Part shown: piece by piece, positions 6,978-15,246 of the stretch | How the letters are laid out: every line of letters begins with the position of its first letter | Position numbering within the stretch: position 1 is the first letter of the stretch | Origin: Variovorax paradoxus NBRC 15149 | Lineage (GTDB): Bacteria > Pseudomonadota > Gammaproteobacteria > Burkholderiales > Burkholderiaceae_C | DNA: 64,000 nt | Direction of reading: 5' to 3' | Assembly (NCBI RefSeq): GCF_001591365.1 | Contig: NZ_BCUT01000006.1 | Span: forward strand, 248,001 to 312,000 | Position numbers and translations under genes: made by a program | The notes under the pieces: model-generated | The model's database searches: none | Told to the model about the DNA's origin: nothing | What the model saw: only the letters and a program-made list of their open reading frames with translations

Positions 6978-9326
6978 ATGTCCGATACCGCCATGCCTTC
7001 GCGCACTTCCGGCTGCCCCGTCGCGCACGGGCCGCTGTCTTCCGAGCGCACGCCCACCGGCTGCCCCGTGAGCGCGCGCGCCGCCGAGTTCGACCCCTTC
7101 GAGGACGGCTACCAGCAGGACCCGCCCGAGTACGTGCGCTGGGCGCGCGAGAAGGAGCCGATCTTCTTCAGCCCCAAGCTCGGCTACTGGGTGATCACGC
7201 GCTACGACGACATCAAGGCGGTGTTCCGCGACAACATCACCTTCAGCCCCTCCAACGCACTCGAGAAGATCACGCCCACCGGCGACGAGGCCAACGCCGT
7301 GCTCGCCTCCTACGGCTTCGCGCTGAACCGCACGCTGGTGAACGAGGACGAGCCCGCCCACATGCCGCGCCGCCGCGCGCTGATGGACCCGTTCACGCCC
7401 GAGGCGCTCAGGCACCATGAGCCGATGGTGCGCGAGCTGGCGCGCAGCTATGTCGACCGCTTCATCGACGACGGCCGTGCCGACCTCGTCGACCAGATGC
7501 TGTGGGAAATTCCGCTGACCGTGGCGCTGCACTTCCTTGGCGTGCCCGAGGAAGACATGGACACGCTTCGCAAGTATTCGATTGCGCACACCGTCAACAC
7601 CTGGGGCCGGCCCAAGCCCGAGGAGCAGGTGGCCGTGGCGCATGCGGTCGGCAACTTCTGGCAGTACGCCGGCAAGGTGCTCGAGAAAATGCGGCAGGAC
7701 CCCGACGCGCCCGGCTGGATGCAGTACGGCATCCGCAAGCAGAAGCTGCACCCCGAGGTGGTGACCGATTCGTACCTGCACTCGATGATGATGGCCGGCA
7801 TCGTGGCCGCGCACGAGACCACCGCCAACGCCACCGCCAATGCAGTCAAGCTGCTGCTGCAGCATCCGCAGGTCTGGCAGGAGCTGTGCGAAGACCCGGG
7901 CCTCATTCCCAACGCGGTGGAAGAGTGCGTGCGCCACAACGGCTCGGTGGCCGCGTGGCGGCGCCTCGTCACGCGGGACACGCAGGTGGGCGGCGTCGAC
8001 CTGCCGGCCGGCTCGCGGCTCCTGATCGTCACCTCGTCGGCCAACCATGACGAGGCGCATTTTTCCGATGCCGACCTGTTCGACATCCGCCGCGACAACG
8101 CCAGCGACCACCTGACCTTCGGCTACGGCTCGCACCAGTGCATGGGCAAGAACCTCGCGCGCATGGAGATGCAGATCTTCCTGGAGGAATTCACGCGGCG
8201 GCTGCCGCACATGCGGCTCTCGGAGCAGCGCTTCAGCTACGTGCCGAACACCTCGTTCCGCGGGCCCGAGCACCTGTGGGTCGAGTGGGACCCTGCGGCC
8301 AATCCGGAGCGCAGGAACCCCGCGCTGCGCGCGGTGCAGGTGCCGGTGCGCATCGGCGAGCCCTCGCGGCACGCGATCACGCGGCCGGTGGTGGTGGAGC
8401 GCGTGACGCCGGTGGCCGAGGGCATCGTGAAGCTGCGCCTGGTGTCGCCCGATGGCAAGCCGCTGCCGCGCTGGACCGCGGGTTCGCACATCGACGTGGA
8501 ATGCGGCTCGCCCGAGCGGTCGCGCCAGTATTCGCTGTGCGGCGATCCGGGCGAAGCCGGCGTGCTCGAGATCGCGGTGCTGCATGAGCCCGAGGGCCGC
8601 GGCGGCTCGGCCTGGGTGCATGCGCAGGTGAAGGCGGGCGACCGGCTGCGCATTCGCGGGCCGCGCAATCACTTCCGGCTCGACGAGTCGCTGGCGAAGG
8701 CGATCTTCATCGCGGGCGGCATCGGCATCACGCCCGTCAGCGCGATGGCGCGCCGCGCGAAGGCGCTCGGCATGGACTACGAGCTGCACTACAGCGGCCG
8801 CAACCGCGCGCGCATGGCCTTCCTGGACGAGCTCGCGGCGCTGCACGGCGAGCGGCTGCAGGTCCATGCGAGCGACGAGGGGCGGCGCTGCGACCTGCGC
8901 GCGCTGCTTGCCGAGCCGGTGGCCGGTGCGCAGGTCTATGCCTGCGGACCGCTGCGCATGCTCGAGGCGCTCGAAGACTGCTGCGCCGCCTGGCCCGAGG
9001 GTGCCTTGCGCGTCGAGCATTTCGAGTCGACGCTCGCCACCCTCGATCCGTCGAAGGAGCAGGCCTTCGAGGTCGAGCTGAAGGATTCGGGCCTGGTGGT
9101 CAACGTGCCGCCCGGCCAGACCCTGCTGTCGGCGCTGCGCGCCGCCAACGTCGACGTGCAGAGCGACTGCGAGGAGGGGCTGTGCGGCTCCTGCGAAGTG
9201 CGGGTGCTGTCCGGCAAGGTCGATCACCGCGACGTGGTGCTGACCCGCCCGGAACGCGAGGCCCACAACAAGATGATGGCCTGCTGCTCGCGCGCCTGCG
9301 AAGGCCGGCTGGTGCTCGAGCTCTAG
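6978..9326 (+). CDS. Self-sufficient cytochrome P450 (CYP116B-like P450-reductase-ferredoxin fusion)
   Basis: 782 residues with a complete electron chain in one polypeptide. The P450 domain spans about 36-440: I-helix AGIVAAHETT at 273-282 and haem loop FGYGSHQCMG with axial Cys388. A phthalate-dioxygenase-reductase-like part follows: flavin motif RQYSL at 516-520 and nicotinamide loop GGIGITP at 580-586. A C-terminal [2Fe-2S] ferredoxin has Cys731, Cys736, Cys739 and a fourth ligand in MACCSR (769/770). This order matches the CYP116B class, which hydroxylates or dealkylates aromatic and alkyl substrates using NAD(P)H and O2. Two GCPV motifs near the N-terminus (12-15 and 28-31) are unexplained. 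Downstream of a Bug receptor under probable IclR control. Confidence 0.95.
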   Translation: MSDTAMPSRTSGCPVAHGPLSSERTPTGCPVSARAAEFDPFEDGYQQDPPEYVRWAREKEPIFFSPKLGYWVITRYDDIKAVFRDNITFSPSNALEKITPTGDEANAVLASYGFALNRTLVNEDEPAHMPRRRALMDPFTPEALRHHEPMVRELARSYVDRFIDDGRADLVDQMLWEIPLTVALHFLGVPEEDMDTLRKYSIAHTVNTWGRPKPEEQVAVAHAVGNFWQYAGKVLEKMRQDPDAPGWMQYGIRKQKLHPEVVTDSYLHSMMMAGIVAAHETTANATANAVKLLLQHPQVWQELCEDPGLIPNAVEECVRHNGSVAAWRRLVTRDTQVGGVDLPAGSRLLIVTSSANHDEAHFSDADLFDIRRDNASDHLTFGYGSHQCMGKNLARMEMQIFLEEFTRRLPHMRLSEQRFSYVPNTSFRGPEHLWVEWDPAANPERRNPALRAVQVPVRIGEPSRHAITRPVVVERVTPVAEGIVKLRLVSPDGKPLPRWTAGSHIDVECGSPERSRQYSLCGDPGEAGVLEIAVLHEPEGRGGSAWVHAQVKAGDRLRIRGPRNHFRLDESLAKAIFIAGGIGITPVSAMARRAKALGMDYELHYSGRNRARMAFLDELAALHGERLQVHASDEGRRCDLRALLAEPVAGAQVYACGPLRMLEALEDCCAAWPEGALRVEHFESTLATLDPSKEQAFEVELKDSGLVVNVPPGQTLLSALRAANVDVQSDCEEGLCGSCEVRVLSGKVDHRDVVLTRPEREAHNKMMACCSRACEGRLVLEL

Positions 9327-9332
9327 GGCTGG

Positions 9333-10010
9333 TCAGCGCGCCAGGGCGTGCCCGCCGCCCATGTGCGCCGTCTCGGCGCGCGAGCCAAGCGCCAGCTTTC
9401 TGTAGATGCCCTTGATGCGGCATTCCACCGCCAGCCGGGGCATCGCCAGCGCCTGGGCGACGTCGCGGTGCTCGAGCCCCTGCACCACCAGTTCGAGCGT
9501 CTTGCGCTCCTGCGGCGTCAGCGCCGCTTCGGGCATCGACCCCGGATCGGCCGCGTGCCCCGCATGCCAGGCCAGCACGCGCCGCGCAATGGCCGGATCG
9601 ATGGTGGCGCCGCCCTGCTCGATGCTGCGCAGGCCGATGCTCAGCTCGAGGTCGTCGCGCTCCTTCAGGAGATAGGCCACCGCGCCGGCGCGGAGTGCGG
9701 AAAAAATGGTTTCTTCGCTGCGGGAGGCGGAAATGGCCACGGCGGGCGTTTGCGGATGGTGGGCCTGCAGCCATTCGACGAGCTCGACCGCGTCGTCGCC
9801 AGGCAGGCCGATGTCCACCAGCATCACGCCGAAGCTCGGCTTTTCCAGCAGCTGCATGGCCATCTCGGCATCGTCGGCCCAGGTGATCTGCGGCTCGTCG
9901 CAGCCGAGCGTGGGCAGGATGTAACGCAGGCGTTCCTGCATTGCCGTGTCGTTTTCGACCACGAGCACCGAGCTCAGCGAAACGGTTTCGGCGGCTTCCG
10001 AGGAGAACAT
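9333..10010 (-). CDS. NarL/FixJ family response regulator
   Basis: 225 residues: receiver domain (about 18-135, phospho-acceptor Asp in LVDIGLPG) and a LuxR-type helix-turn-helix (about 160-225, ALTPQERKTLELVVQGLEHRDVAQAL). The start at 10010 (MFSSEAAETVSLSS) is chosen because the remaining sequence then aligns end to end with the paralogue at 14525-15232; no strong ribosome binding site is visible. It lies downstream of the histidine kinase gene in the same direction, separated by 187 bp, and is its likely partner. The end of the recognition region reads VECRIKGIYRKL where the paralogue has the more standard VECHTKNIYRKL, so its DNA target may differ. Confidence 0.9.
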   Translation of the reverse strand: MFSSEAAETVSLSSVLVVENDTAMQERLRYILPTLGCDEPQITWADDAEMAMQLLEKPSFGVMLVDIGLPGDDAVELVEWLQAHHPQTPAVAISASRSEETIFSALRAGAVAYLLKERDDLELSIGLRSIEQGGATIDPAIARRVLAWHAGHAADPGSMPEAALTPQERKTLELVVQGLEHRDVAQALAMPRLAVECRIKGIYRKLALGSRAETAHMGGGHALAR

Positions 10011-10197
10011 TTGGGCGGCATTCTGAGACTGTGGCCGAGAAACTGGGACGTTTTGACTTATTTTGCGCGAATGTTGCCGGAATTGACATTTATGTCCCCC
10101 GGTTTGCCCATGCCCTGAACAGGGCCTTGCACAGAGGGGCCGGACCGGGTGGCGCAACCCGCTCCGGCACGGGCCGGGACGGGAGTGCGCAGGCCCC
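10011..10197. other. Gap between kinase and regulator genes, with a small dyad
   Basis: This 187-bp stretch holds no gene. It contains a perfect dyad GACAT-TT-ATGTC at 10085-10096 and is locally AT-richer than its surroundings, which would suit an internal promoter or operator for the regulator gene on the minus strand. No convincing -35/-10 pair could be fixed. Confidence 0.3.
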
Positions 10198-12099
10198 TCA
10201 GGACGCCGCTGCCAGCGGCATGCGCAGCGCCAGCTGCGTCTGGCCGGGGCGCGACTGCAGCTGCAATTCGGCCCCCAGGCGGCGTGCGCGCGTGCGCAGG
10301 CTGCGCAAGCCCGCGCCGGCGCCCTTGTCGGCGCCGTCCACCACGAAGCCGCGGCCGTCGTCGCGCACGCTGAGCTGCAGTTCGGCGCCGGTGCGCGTCA
10401 CCGCCACGTCGACGCGGCGGCTTGCGCTGTGCTTGAGCACGTTGGTCAACGCCTCCTGCAGGAAGCGCAGCAGATCCAGGCTCTGCGACGGCGGCAGCTC
10501 GAGCGTCTCGATGTTCGATACCTGCCAGCGGCAGTCGATGCCGTTGGCGTCGAGCAGCTGCGAGGTGCGGTGCCGCAGGGGCACGAGCAGTTCGCCGAAG
10601 GCCCGCGTGCCATCGTGCTGGCCGGTGGCCTCGATGATCAGCCGCAGGTCGTCGCGCAAGCGCTTGAGCATGGCGAGCAGTTCGGGCGCGGAGAGTTTCT
10701 CGGGTTTGCGTTCGAGCGTTGCGATGCTGCCGACCAGCATGCCGCCCAGCCCGTCGTGCAGGTCGCTCGCGAGGTTCACCCGCTCGCCGATGCGCGCATG
10801 CGCCAGCTCGAGCGCATGCTGCTGCGCCAGCGTGACGCCCAGTTCGGCCTTGGCGGTGTTCACCTCTTCGATGAGCTCGGTGTTGAAGTTCTCGATGCGC
10901 TTCAGGCTGCTCACGAAGCGCCCGGCCTGCGTCAGCGCCATGCCCAGCAGCAGCACATACGACGACATGGTCGTGTAGTAGGTGTTGCTGTGGATCACCT
11001 GCATGAACACCAGCAGGTCGTGCATTGCCGTTGCCGCCGACACGGCCATGAAGGGCGCGAGCGAACGCATCGGGCTCGCGCGGTGCCGCAGGGCGTGCAC
11101 GATCGATGCGCTGTTCACCGCAATGACCGTGAGGCCGCCCACCAGCGTCCAGATGGCGCGGTGAACCGGCAGGTCCAGGCCGCTCGTCAGCCACAGGTCG
11201 AGCACGCCGGCCAGCGCGACCGCCAGTGCCGCCGCTTCAAGGCGCGGCATGCGCGATGCGCAGAAGCGCAGCGCAAAGACGATGTAGGACACGCCGAAAA
11301 CCAGAAGCAGCGAAGTGTTGAGCGCCTGCCACCCGTGGTTGGAGGCAAACGGCCAGGGACTGGTGGCGATCTGGTTGTAGCCGAACAGCAGCCACAGCAC
11401 CGACATCAGCGCGAACCATCCGTAGGCCGCCTCGCGCCGCCGCAGCAGCCACAGCGCGGCGAAGAACCCTGAGACCGCCGCGCTGACCGCGAGGCCCAGC
11501 ACCTGCAGGTCGCGGCGCACGAACCGCTCCCGCTCGTAGGTCGCCTGCACGGCGGCGGGCCTGCCGAAACTGACCGGGCCCAGGCCGGCCTGGTAGGCAG
11601 ACAGGCCCGAGACGCGGACCGTCAGCATGTTGGTGGCGCCCGGCTTCAGCAGCGGCGGCGCCAGCAGCCAGTAGCGCGGGCTGTTCCAGGCGCGGGTCAG
11701 CGGCTCGACCAGGCTCTGGTCGCGCCAGATCGGCGTGCCGTTGAGCGAAACCTCGCCGGCCATGTTGAGGTAGTGCATCAGCAGGCCCGTTTCATTGGTC
11801 TGCGCGGGCTGGTCCCAGGTCAGCCGGTACCAGACCACGCCGTCGAAGCCGGGCCAGCGTTCGGCCCAGCTGTCGGGCAGCGTGACGCGCGTCCATCCGC
11901 CGGTCGGCGGGCTGGTCTCGTTCCAGCCCGTGCCGCGCACTGCCTCGACATGGAACTCGGGAGGAGGGGGCTGCTGCGCGAGCGTCGTCGCAGGGATGGA
12001 AACAAGGAGGAAGAAAAGAAGGGCGCCCATCAACGCGGCAAGCAATGCCTGTGCGGGCGATGCGGGCTGCCGGCTCCTCATCCGATCCAGATCCTTCAT
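10198..12099 (-). CDS. Sensor histidine kinase, 7TMR-DISM type
   Basis: 633 residues. Signal anchor at about 18-42; a periplasmic beta-sandwich domain at about 48-185 with the GWTRVTLPDSW and GVVWYRLTW pattern of 7TMR-DISM extracellular domains (carbohydrate-binding-like fold); then about seven membrane segments from 200 to 395. A coiled region leads to a HisKA_3 dimerisation domain with phospho-acceptor His448 in LASDLHDGLGGML, and a HATPase domain (HSASRRVDVAV, DDGRGF, GAGLRSLRTRARRLG) completes it. It should phosphorylate the NarL-type regulator encoded just downstream. It is divergent from a trimeric autotransporter adhesin, 87 bp apart, so adhesin expression is a plausible output. Confidence 0.92.
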   Translation of the reverse strand: MKDLDRMRSRQPASPAQALLAALMGALLFFLLVSIPATTLAQQPPPPEFHVEAVRGTGWNETSPPTGGWTRVTLPDSWAERWPGFDGVVWYRLTWDQPAQTNETGLLMHYLNMAGEVSLNGTPIWRDQSLVEPLTRAWNSPRYWLLAPPLLKPGATNMLTVRVSGLSAYQAGLGPVSFGRPAAVQATYERERFVRRDLQVLGLAVSAAVSGFFAALWLLRRREAAYGWFALMSVLWLLFGYNQIATSPWPFASNHGWQALNTSLLLVFGVSYIVFALRFCASRMPRLEAAALAVALAGVLDLWLTSGLDLPVHRAIWTLVGGLTVIAVNSASIVHALRHRASPMRSLAPFMAVSAATAMHDLLVFMQVIHSNTYYTTMSSYVLLLGMALTQAGRFVSSLKRIENFNTELIEEVNTAKAELGVTLAQQHALELAHARIGERVNLASDLHDGLGGMLVGSIATLERKPEKLSAPELLAMLKRLRDDLRLIIEATGQHDGTRAFGELLVPLRHRTSQLLDANGIDCRWQVSNIETLELPPSQSLDLLRFLQEALTNVLKHSASRRVDVAVTRTGAELQLSVRDDGRGFVVDGADKGAGAGLRSLRTRARRLGAELQLQSRPGQTQLALRMPLAAAS

Positions 12100-12135
12100 T
12101 TACCAGTTCTCGGGGATGGCCTCGATGAAAACGAA

Positions 12136-12162
12136 AAGACACACTTTGCCATGTTTTGTCTT
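12136..12162 (+). promoter_or_regulatory. Inverted repeat upstream of the adhesin gene
   Basis: AAGACA (12136-12141) and TGTCTT (12157-12162) form a perfect inverted repeat with a 15-bp spacer in the 87 bp between the divergent kinase and adhesin genes. Dyads of this kind can be NarL-type regulator sites, but the arms are short and no good -10/-35 pair could be assigned. A ribosome binding site GGGGAG follows just before the adhesin ATG. Confidence 0.35.
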
Positions 12163-12186
12163 GGTTGTTCACAAGGGGAGAAGTCC

Positions 12187-14499
12187 ATGTCCATCCGGAT
12201 CCACGCGCAGCTGCTGGCGATTGCCTTGTCTTTCGCGGGAAGCGCACATGCCGCCGGCTATGCGGCCGGTGGCGCGGGCAACGCAGGCCCCGCCCAACCC
12301 GGCTGGTCGTCGAGCGCCGGCGGCGGTGCGGCTACGGTCTCAGGAGACGGTTCCACTGCGATCGGCGCGGGTGGCGATGGCAGCAACGGAACTGCTGGCG
12401 GAACAGGTGGAACGGGCGGCGTTGGCGCCAGTGCGACCGCGAATGGTTCGACGGCCATCGGGGGCGGCGGAACCGCGGGGCAAGGTAGGGCGGGCGGCAC
12501 GGGCGGGGCAGGGGGAAGCGGCGCCCAGGCCACGTCTTCCGGCGCCATTGCCGTCGGCGCTGGCGGCGCTGGCGTTGACGGTTGCTGCGGCTTCCCCGGC
12601 CGCGCCGGCGGCAGCGGCGCGCAGGCCACGGGCAACTCGGCGGTCGCCATCGGGAGCGCCTCTGGCACCAGCCAGGGCGCAGTGGCGTCCGGCAATGGCA
12701 GCACGGCGATCGGCGGCGCGAACGGTGGCGCTTCGGGCGCGGCGGCGCTTGCGACAGGCGGTGTGGCGATCGGCTCGGGCAGTCGGGTCGAAAGCGGCGC
12801 GAGCGGCAGCGTGGCCATCGGCGCGAATTCCGTCGCCACGGCGGCCAATACGGTGTCCTTCGGGTCTGCCGGCCAGACGCGCGGCCTGGTCAACGTCAGC
12901 GCTGGATCGGTGGCATCCACGAGCACCGACGCCGTCAACGGCAGCCAGCTGTACGCCGTGCAGAGTGCTGCAGAAGTGGCTCGAGCAACTGCGAACGGCG
13001 CAATGGGCCGGGCGATGATTGCTGAACTTGATGCGACGCGAGCCCAAGACACGGCGAATACCGCACTTGCAATTGCCGACGGCGCAATGGGCCGGGCGAT
13101 GATTGCTGAACTTGATGCGACGCGAGCCCAAGACACGGCGAATACCGCACAGACCACGGCCGTTGGCGCTCAAGGCACGGCAAATACTGCGCTCGCGAAT
13201 GCGGCAACTGCACAGACCACGGCCAATGGCGCTCAAACGGCTGCGGCTGCCGCCCAGGGCACCGCAAGCACTGCCCTTGCCAACGCAGGCACCGCGCAGA
13301 CCACGGCCGTTGCCGCTCAGGGCACGGCAAATACTGCGCTCGCGAATGCGGCCACTGCGCAGACCACAGCCAACGGCGCCCAGACCGCGGCGGCTACTGC
13401 GCAGGGCACAGCAAATACCGCGCTCGCCAACGCAGGCACCGCGCAGACCACGGCCGTTGCCGCCCAGGGCACGGCAAACACTGCGCTCGCGAATGCGGCC
13501 ACTGCTCAGGCCACGGCCAACGGTGCCCAGACCGCGGCGGCTGCCGCCCAGGGCACGGCGAACACCGCCCTGGGCGTGGCCAACAACTCGGTCCAGTACG
13601 GCCCGGGCGGTACGAGCGTCAGCCTGAATGCCAACGACGGCGCGGGAACCACGCTCAACAACGTGCGCGCCGGCACCGCCGCAACGGATGCCGCCAACGT
13701 CGGGCAGGTCCAGCAGGCGGAGCAAGGCGCCGTCACGGCCTCCAACAGCTTCACGATGCAGCAGGTGACTGCCCTGCAGAGCGTCATGAACCAGGCCCTT
13801 GCCAACGGCCTGTGCAGCTTCAGCGGGGGCAGCGTGACCTGCGGCACAGGCAGCAAGGCCACCGGCGCGGGTGCCACGGCCATGGGCACCAACGCCATTG
13901 CCGACGGCGAGGGCACCACCGCGCTGGGCAGCGGCGCCGAGGCCCGCCACGCCGGCTCGGTGGCCATCGGCGCCGGCGCCAGGGCGCTGGCCGATCCCAC
14001 CACGGCCGTGGGCAACAACGCGGTGGCCACCGGCAACAACGCGGTCGCGCTGGGCGCCAACACGCTGGCCTCGGGCAGCAATGCGGTGGCGCTGGGCCAG
14101 GGGTCGGTGGCGGACCGCGACAACACCGTGTCGGTGGGCAATGCGGCCACCGGGCAGTTGCGCGGCATTGCGAATGTCGCCCCCGGCGTGCTGGGCACGG
14201 ATGCCGTCAACGTCAACCAGTTGCAGCAGGCGGTGAGCAGCGCGACCAGCCAGGCGAACGCCTTTGCCGCGCAGGGCGTGGCGTCGGCACTGGCCATGCC
14301 GTCGATGCCGGCCCTGTCGGCGGGCAAGAAATGGATGGGTGCGGCGGTCGGCAACTACGCCGGCGCAGCGGCCATCGGCTTTGCCTTCGGCTACCAAGTC
14401 AACGACAACCTGAACCTGGGGCTGGGGGTTTCCACCGCCACCAGCAGCGGCAGCAGCAACCGCATTGCCGCCCGCGTGCAGGCCGGCTATTCGTGGTGA
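12187..14499 (+). CDS. YadA-like trimeric autotransporter adhesin
   Basis: 770 residues. Signal peptide 1-22 (ending GSAHA). Residues about 25-215 form an extremely Gly/Ala-rich passenger with recurring STAIG-type head repeats and one DGCCGF doublet. A neck motif (STDAVNGSQLYA) follows at about 240-255, then a stalk of Ala/Thr-rich heptad-like repeats such as ANGAQTAAAAAQGTANTAL (about 265-480). A second head with the AIGxxAxA pattern spans about 555-650, then a second neck (GTDAVNVNQL) and a C-terminal YadA anchor (KKWMGAAVGNYAG to RVQAGYSW) of about 60 residues, which forms the trimeric 12-stranded outer-membrane barrel. The ATG at 12187 is chosen for the signal peptide and the GGGGAG upstream. 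Role: surface attachment or autoaggregation. Confidence 0.93.
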   Translation: MSIRIHAQLLAIALSFAGSAHAAGYAAGGAGNAGPAQPGWSSSAGGGAATVSGDGSTAIGAGGDGSNGTAGGTGGTGGVGASATANGSTAIGGGGTAGQGRAGGTGGAGGSGAQATSSGAIAVGAGGAGVDGCCGFPGRAGGSGAQATGNSAVAIGSASGTSQGAVASGNGSTAIGGANGGASGAAALATGGVAIGSGSRVESGASGSVAIGANSVATAANTVSFGSAGQTRGLVNVSAGSVASTSTDAVNGSQLYAVQSAAEVARATANGAMGRAMIAELDATRAQDTANTALAIADGAMGRAMIAELDATRAQDTANTAQTTAVGAQGTANTALANAATAQTTANGAQTAAAAAQGTASTALANAGTAQTTAVAAQGTANTALANAATAQTTANGAQTAAATAQGTANTALANAGTAQTTAVAAQGTANTALANAATAQATANGAQTAAAAAQGTANTALGVANNSVQYGPGGTSVSLNANDGAGTTLNNVRAGTAATDAANVGQVQQAEQGAVTASNSFTMQQVTALQSVMNQALANGLCSFSGGSVTCGTGSKATGAGATAMGTNAIADGEGTTALGSGAEARHAGSVAIGAGARALADPTTAVGNNAVATGNNAVALGANTLASGSNAVALGQGSVADRDNTVSVGNAATGQLRGIANVAPGVLGTDAVNVNQLQQAVSSATSQANAFAAQGVASALAMPSMPALSAGKKWMGAAVGNYAGAAAIGFAFGYQVNDNLNLGLGVSTATSSGSSNRIAARVQAGYSW
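12997..13150 (+). repeat. 84-bp tandem duplication inside the adhesin stalk
   Basis: A 70-bp block at 12997-13066 recurs identically at 13081-13150, an 84-bp period equal to 28 residues. It encodes GAMGRAMIAELDATRAQDTA twice. The downstream stalk to about 13570 continues as degenerate repeats built on GTANTALANA and TAQTT. Identity at the DNA level indicates a recent in-frame duplication that keeps the stalk register. Confidence 0.9.
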
Positions 14500-14524
14500 G
14501 GCGCGCAGGGAAGAACGCGTGCCC

Positions 14525-15232
14525 TCAGTCCAGCAAGCCGTGCCTGCGGGCCTGGTAGACGGCCTCGGTGCGTGAGCTGACGGCGAGCTTGCGGTAGATG
14601 TTCTTGGTGTGGCATTCCACGGTCAGCCGGGAGATCGACAGCGATTCGGCCATGTCGCGGTTGCTCAGCCCCTGCGCCACGAGTTCGAGGATCCGGCGCT
14701 CCCGCGGCGTCAGCGCGACGGGCAGCGCAGCGGGTGCATCGGCCGCCGGCACGGCGGGCGGCGAAGGCAGCTGCGCCGCAAGCCAGCCCAGGATATGGCG
14801 CGCAATGGCCGGATCGATCGGCGAGCCCCCCTGCTCGATGCTGCGAAGCGCAATGCCCAGTTCGAGATCGTCGCGGTCCTTCAGCAGGTAGCCGATGGCG
14901 CCGGCCCGCAGCGCCGCGAAGATGACGTCCTCGGTCCGGAAGGCCGAGATCACCACCGCGGGCACCTTGGGATGCTGCGCCTGCATCCAGCCGATCAGTT
15001 CGACCCCGCTGCCGTCCGGCAGTCCGATGTCGACCAGCGCGATGCCGAAGCTCTGCGCATCGAGCAGTTCCTTGGCCGCGGCAATGCTGTCGGCCCAGGC
15101 GATCTGCGGCGCGCCGTGGCCGAGCGTGGCCAGCACATGGCCCAGGCGCTCGCGCATCGCGGGATCGTCTTCGACCACCAGCGAAGGGCTCAAGGAAACG
15201 CCTTCGACGGCTTCCGGCCTGGAATTGGACAT
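14525..15232 (-). CDS. NarL/FixJ family response regulator (paralogue)
   Basis: 235 residues: receiver domain (about 15-130, Asp in ALVDIGLPDGSG) and LuxR-type helix-turn-helix (about 168-232, LTPRERRILELVAQGLSNRDMAESLSISRLTVECHTKNIYRKL). It is clearly a paralogue of the regulator at 9333-10010; the two flank the kinase and adhesin genes. No kinase gene is adjacent, and it begins 14 bp after the stop of an alpha/beta hydrolase gene, so it is probably the last gene of the mutS / Anbu / hydrolase run. It may take phosphate from the kinase at 10198-12099. Confidence 0.92.
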   Translation of the reverse strand: MSNSRPEAVEGVSLSPSLVVEDDPAMRERLGHVLATLGHGAPQIAWADSIAAAKELLDAQSFGIALVDIGLPDGSGVELIGWMQAQHPKVPAVVISAFRTEDVIFAALRAGAIGYLLKDRDDLELGIALRSIEQGGSPIDPAIARHILGWLAAQLPSPPAVPAADAPAALPVALTPRERRILELVAQGLSNRDMAESLSISRLTVECHTKNIYRKLAVSSRTEAVYQARRHGLLD

Positions 15233-15246
15233 ATGTTTCCGTGCGA

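Noticed and set aside
12960..13570. Possible satellite or CRISPR-like repeat
   Set aside because: The repeats are codon-phased and encode the coiled stalk of the adhesin.
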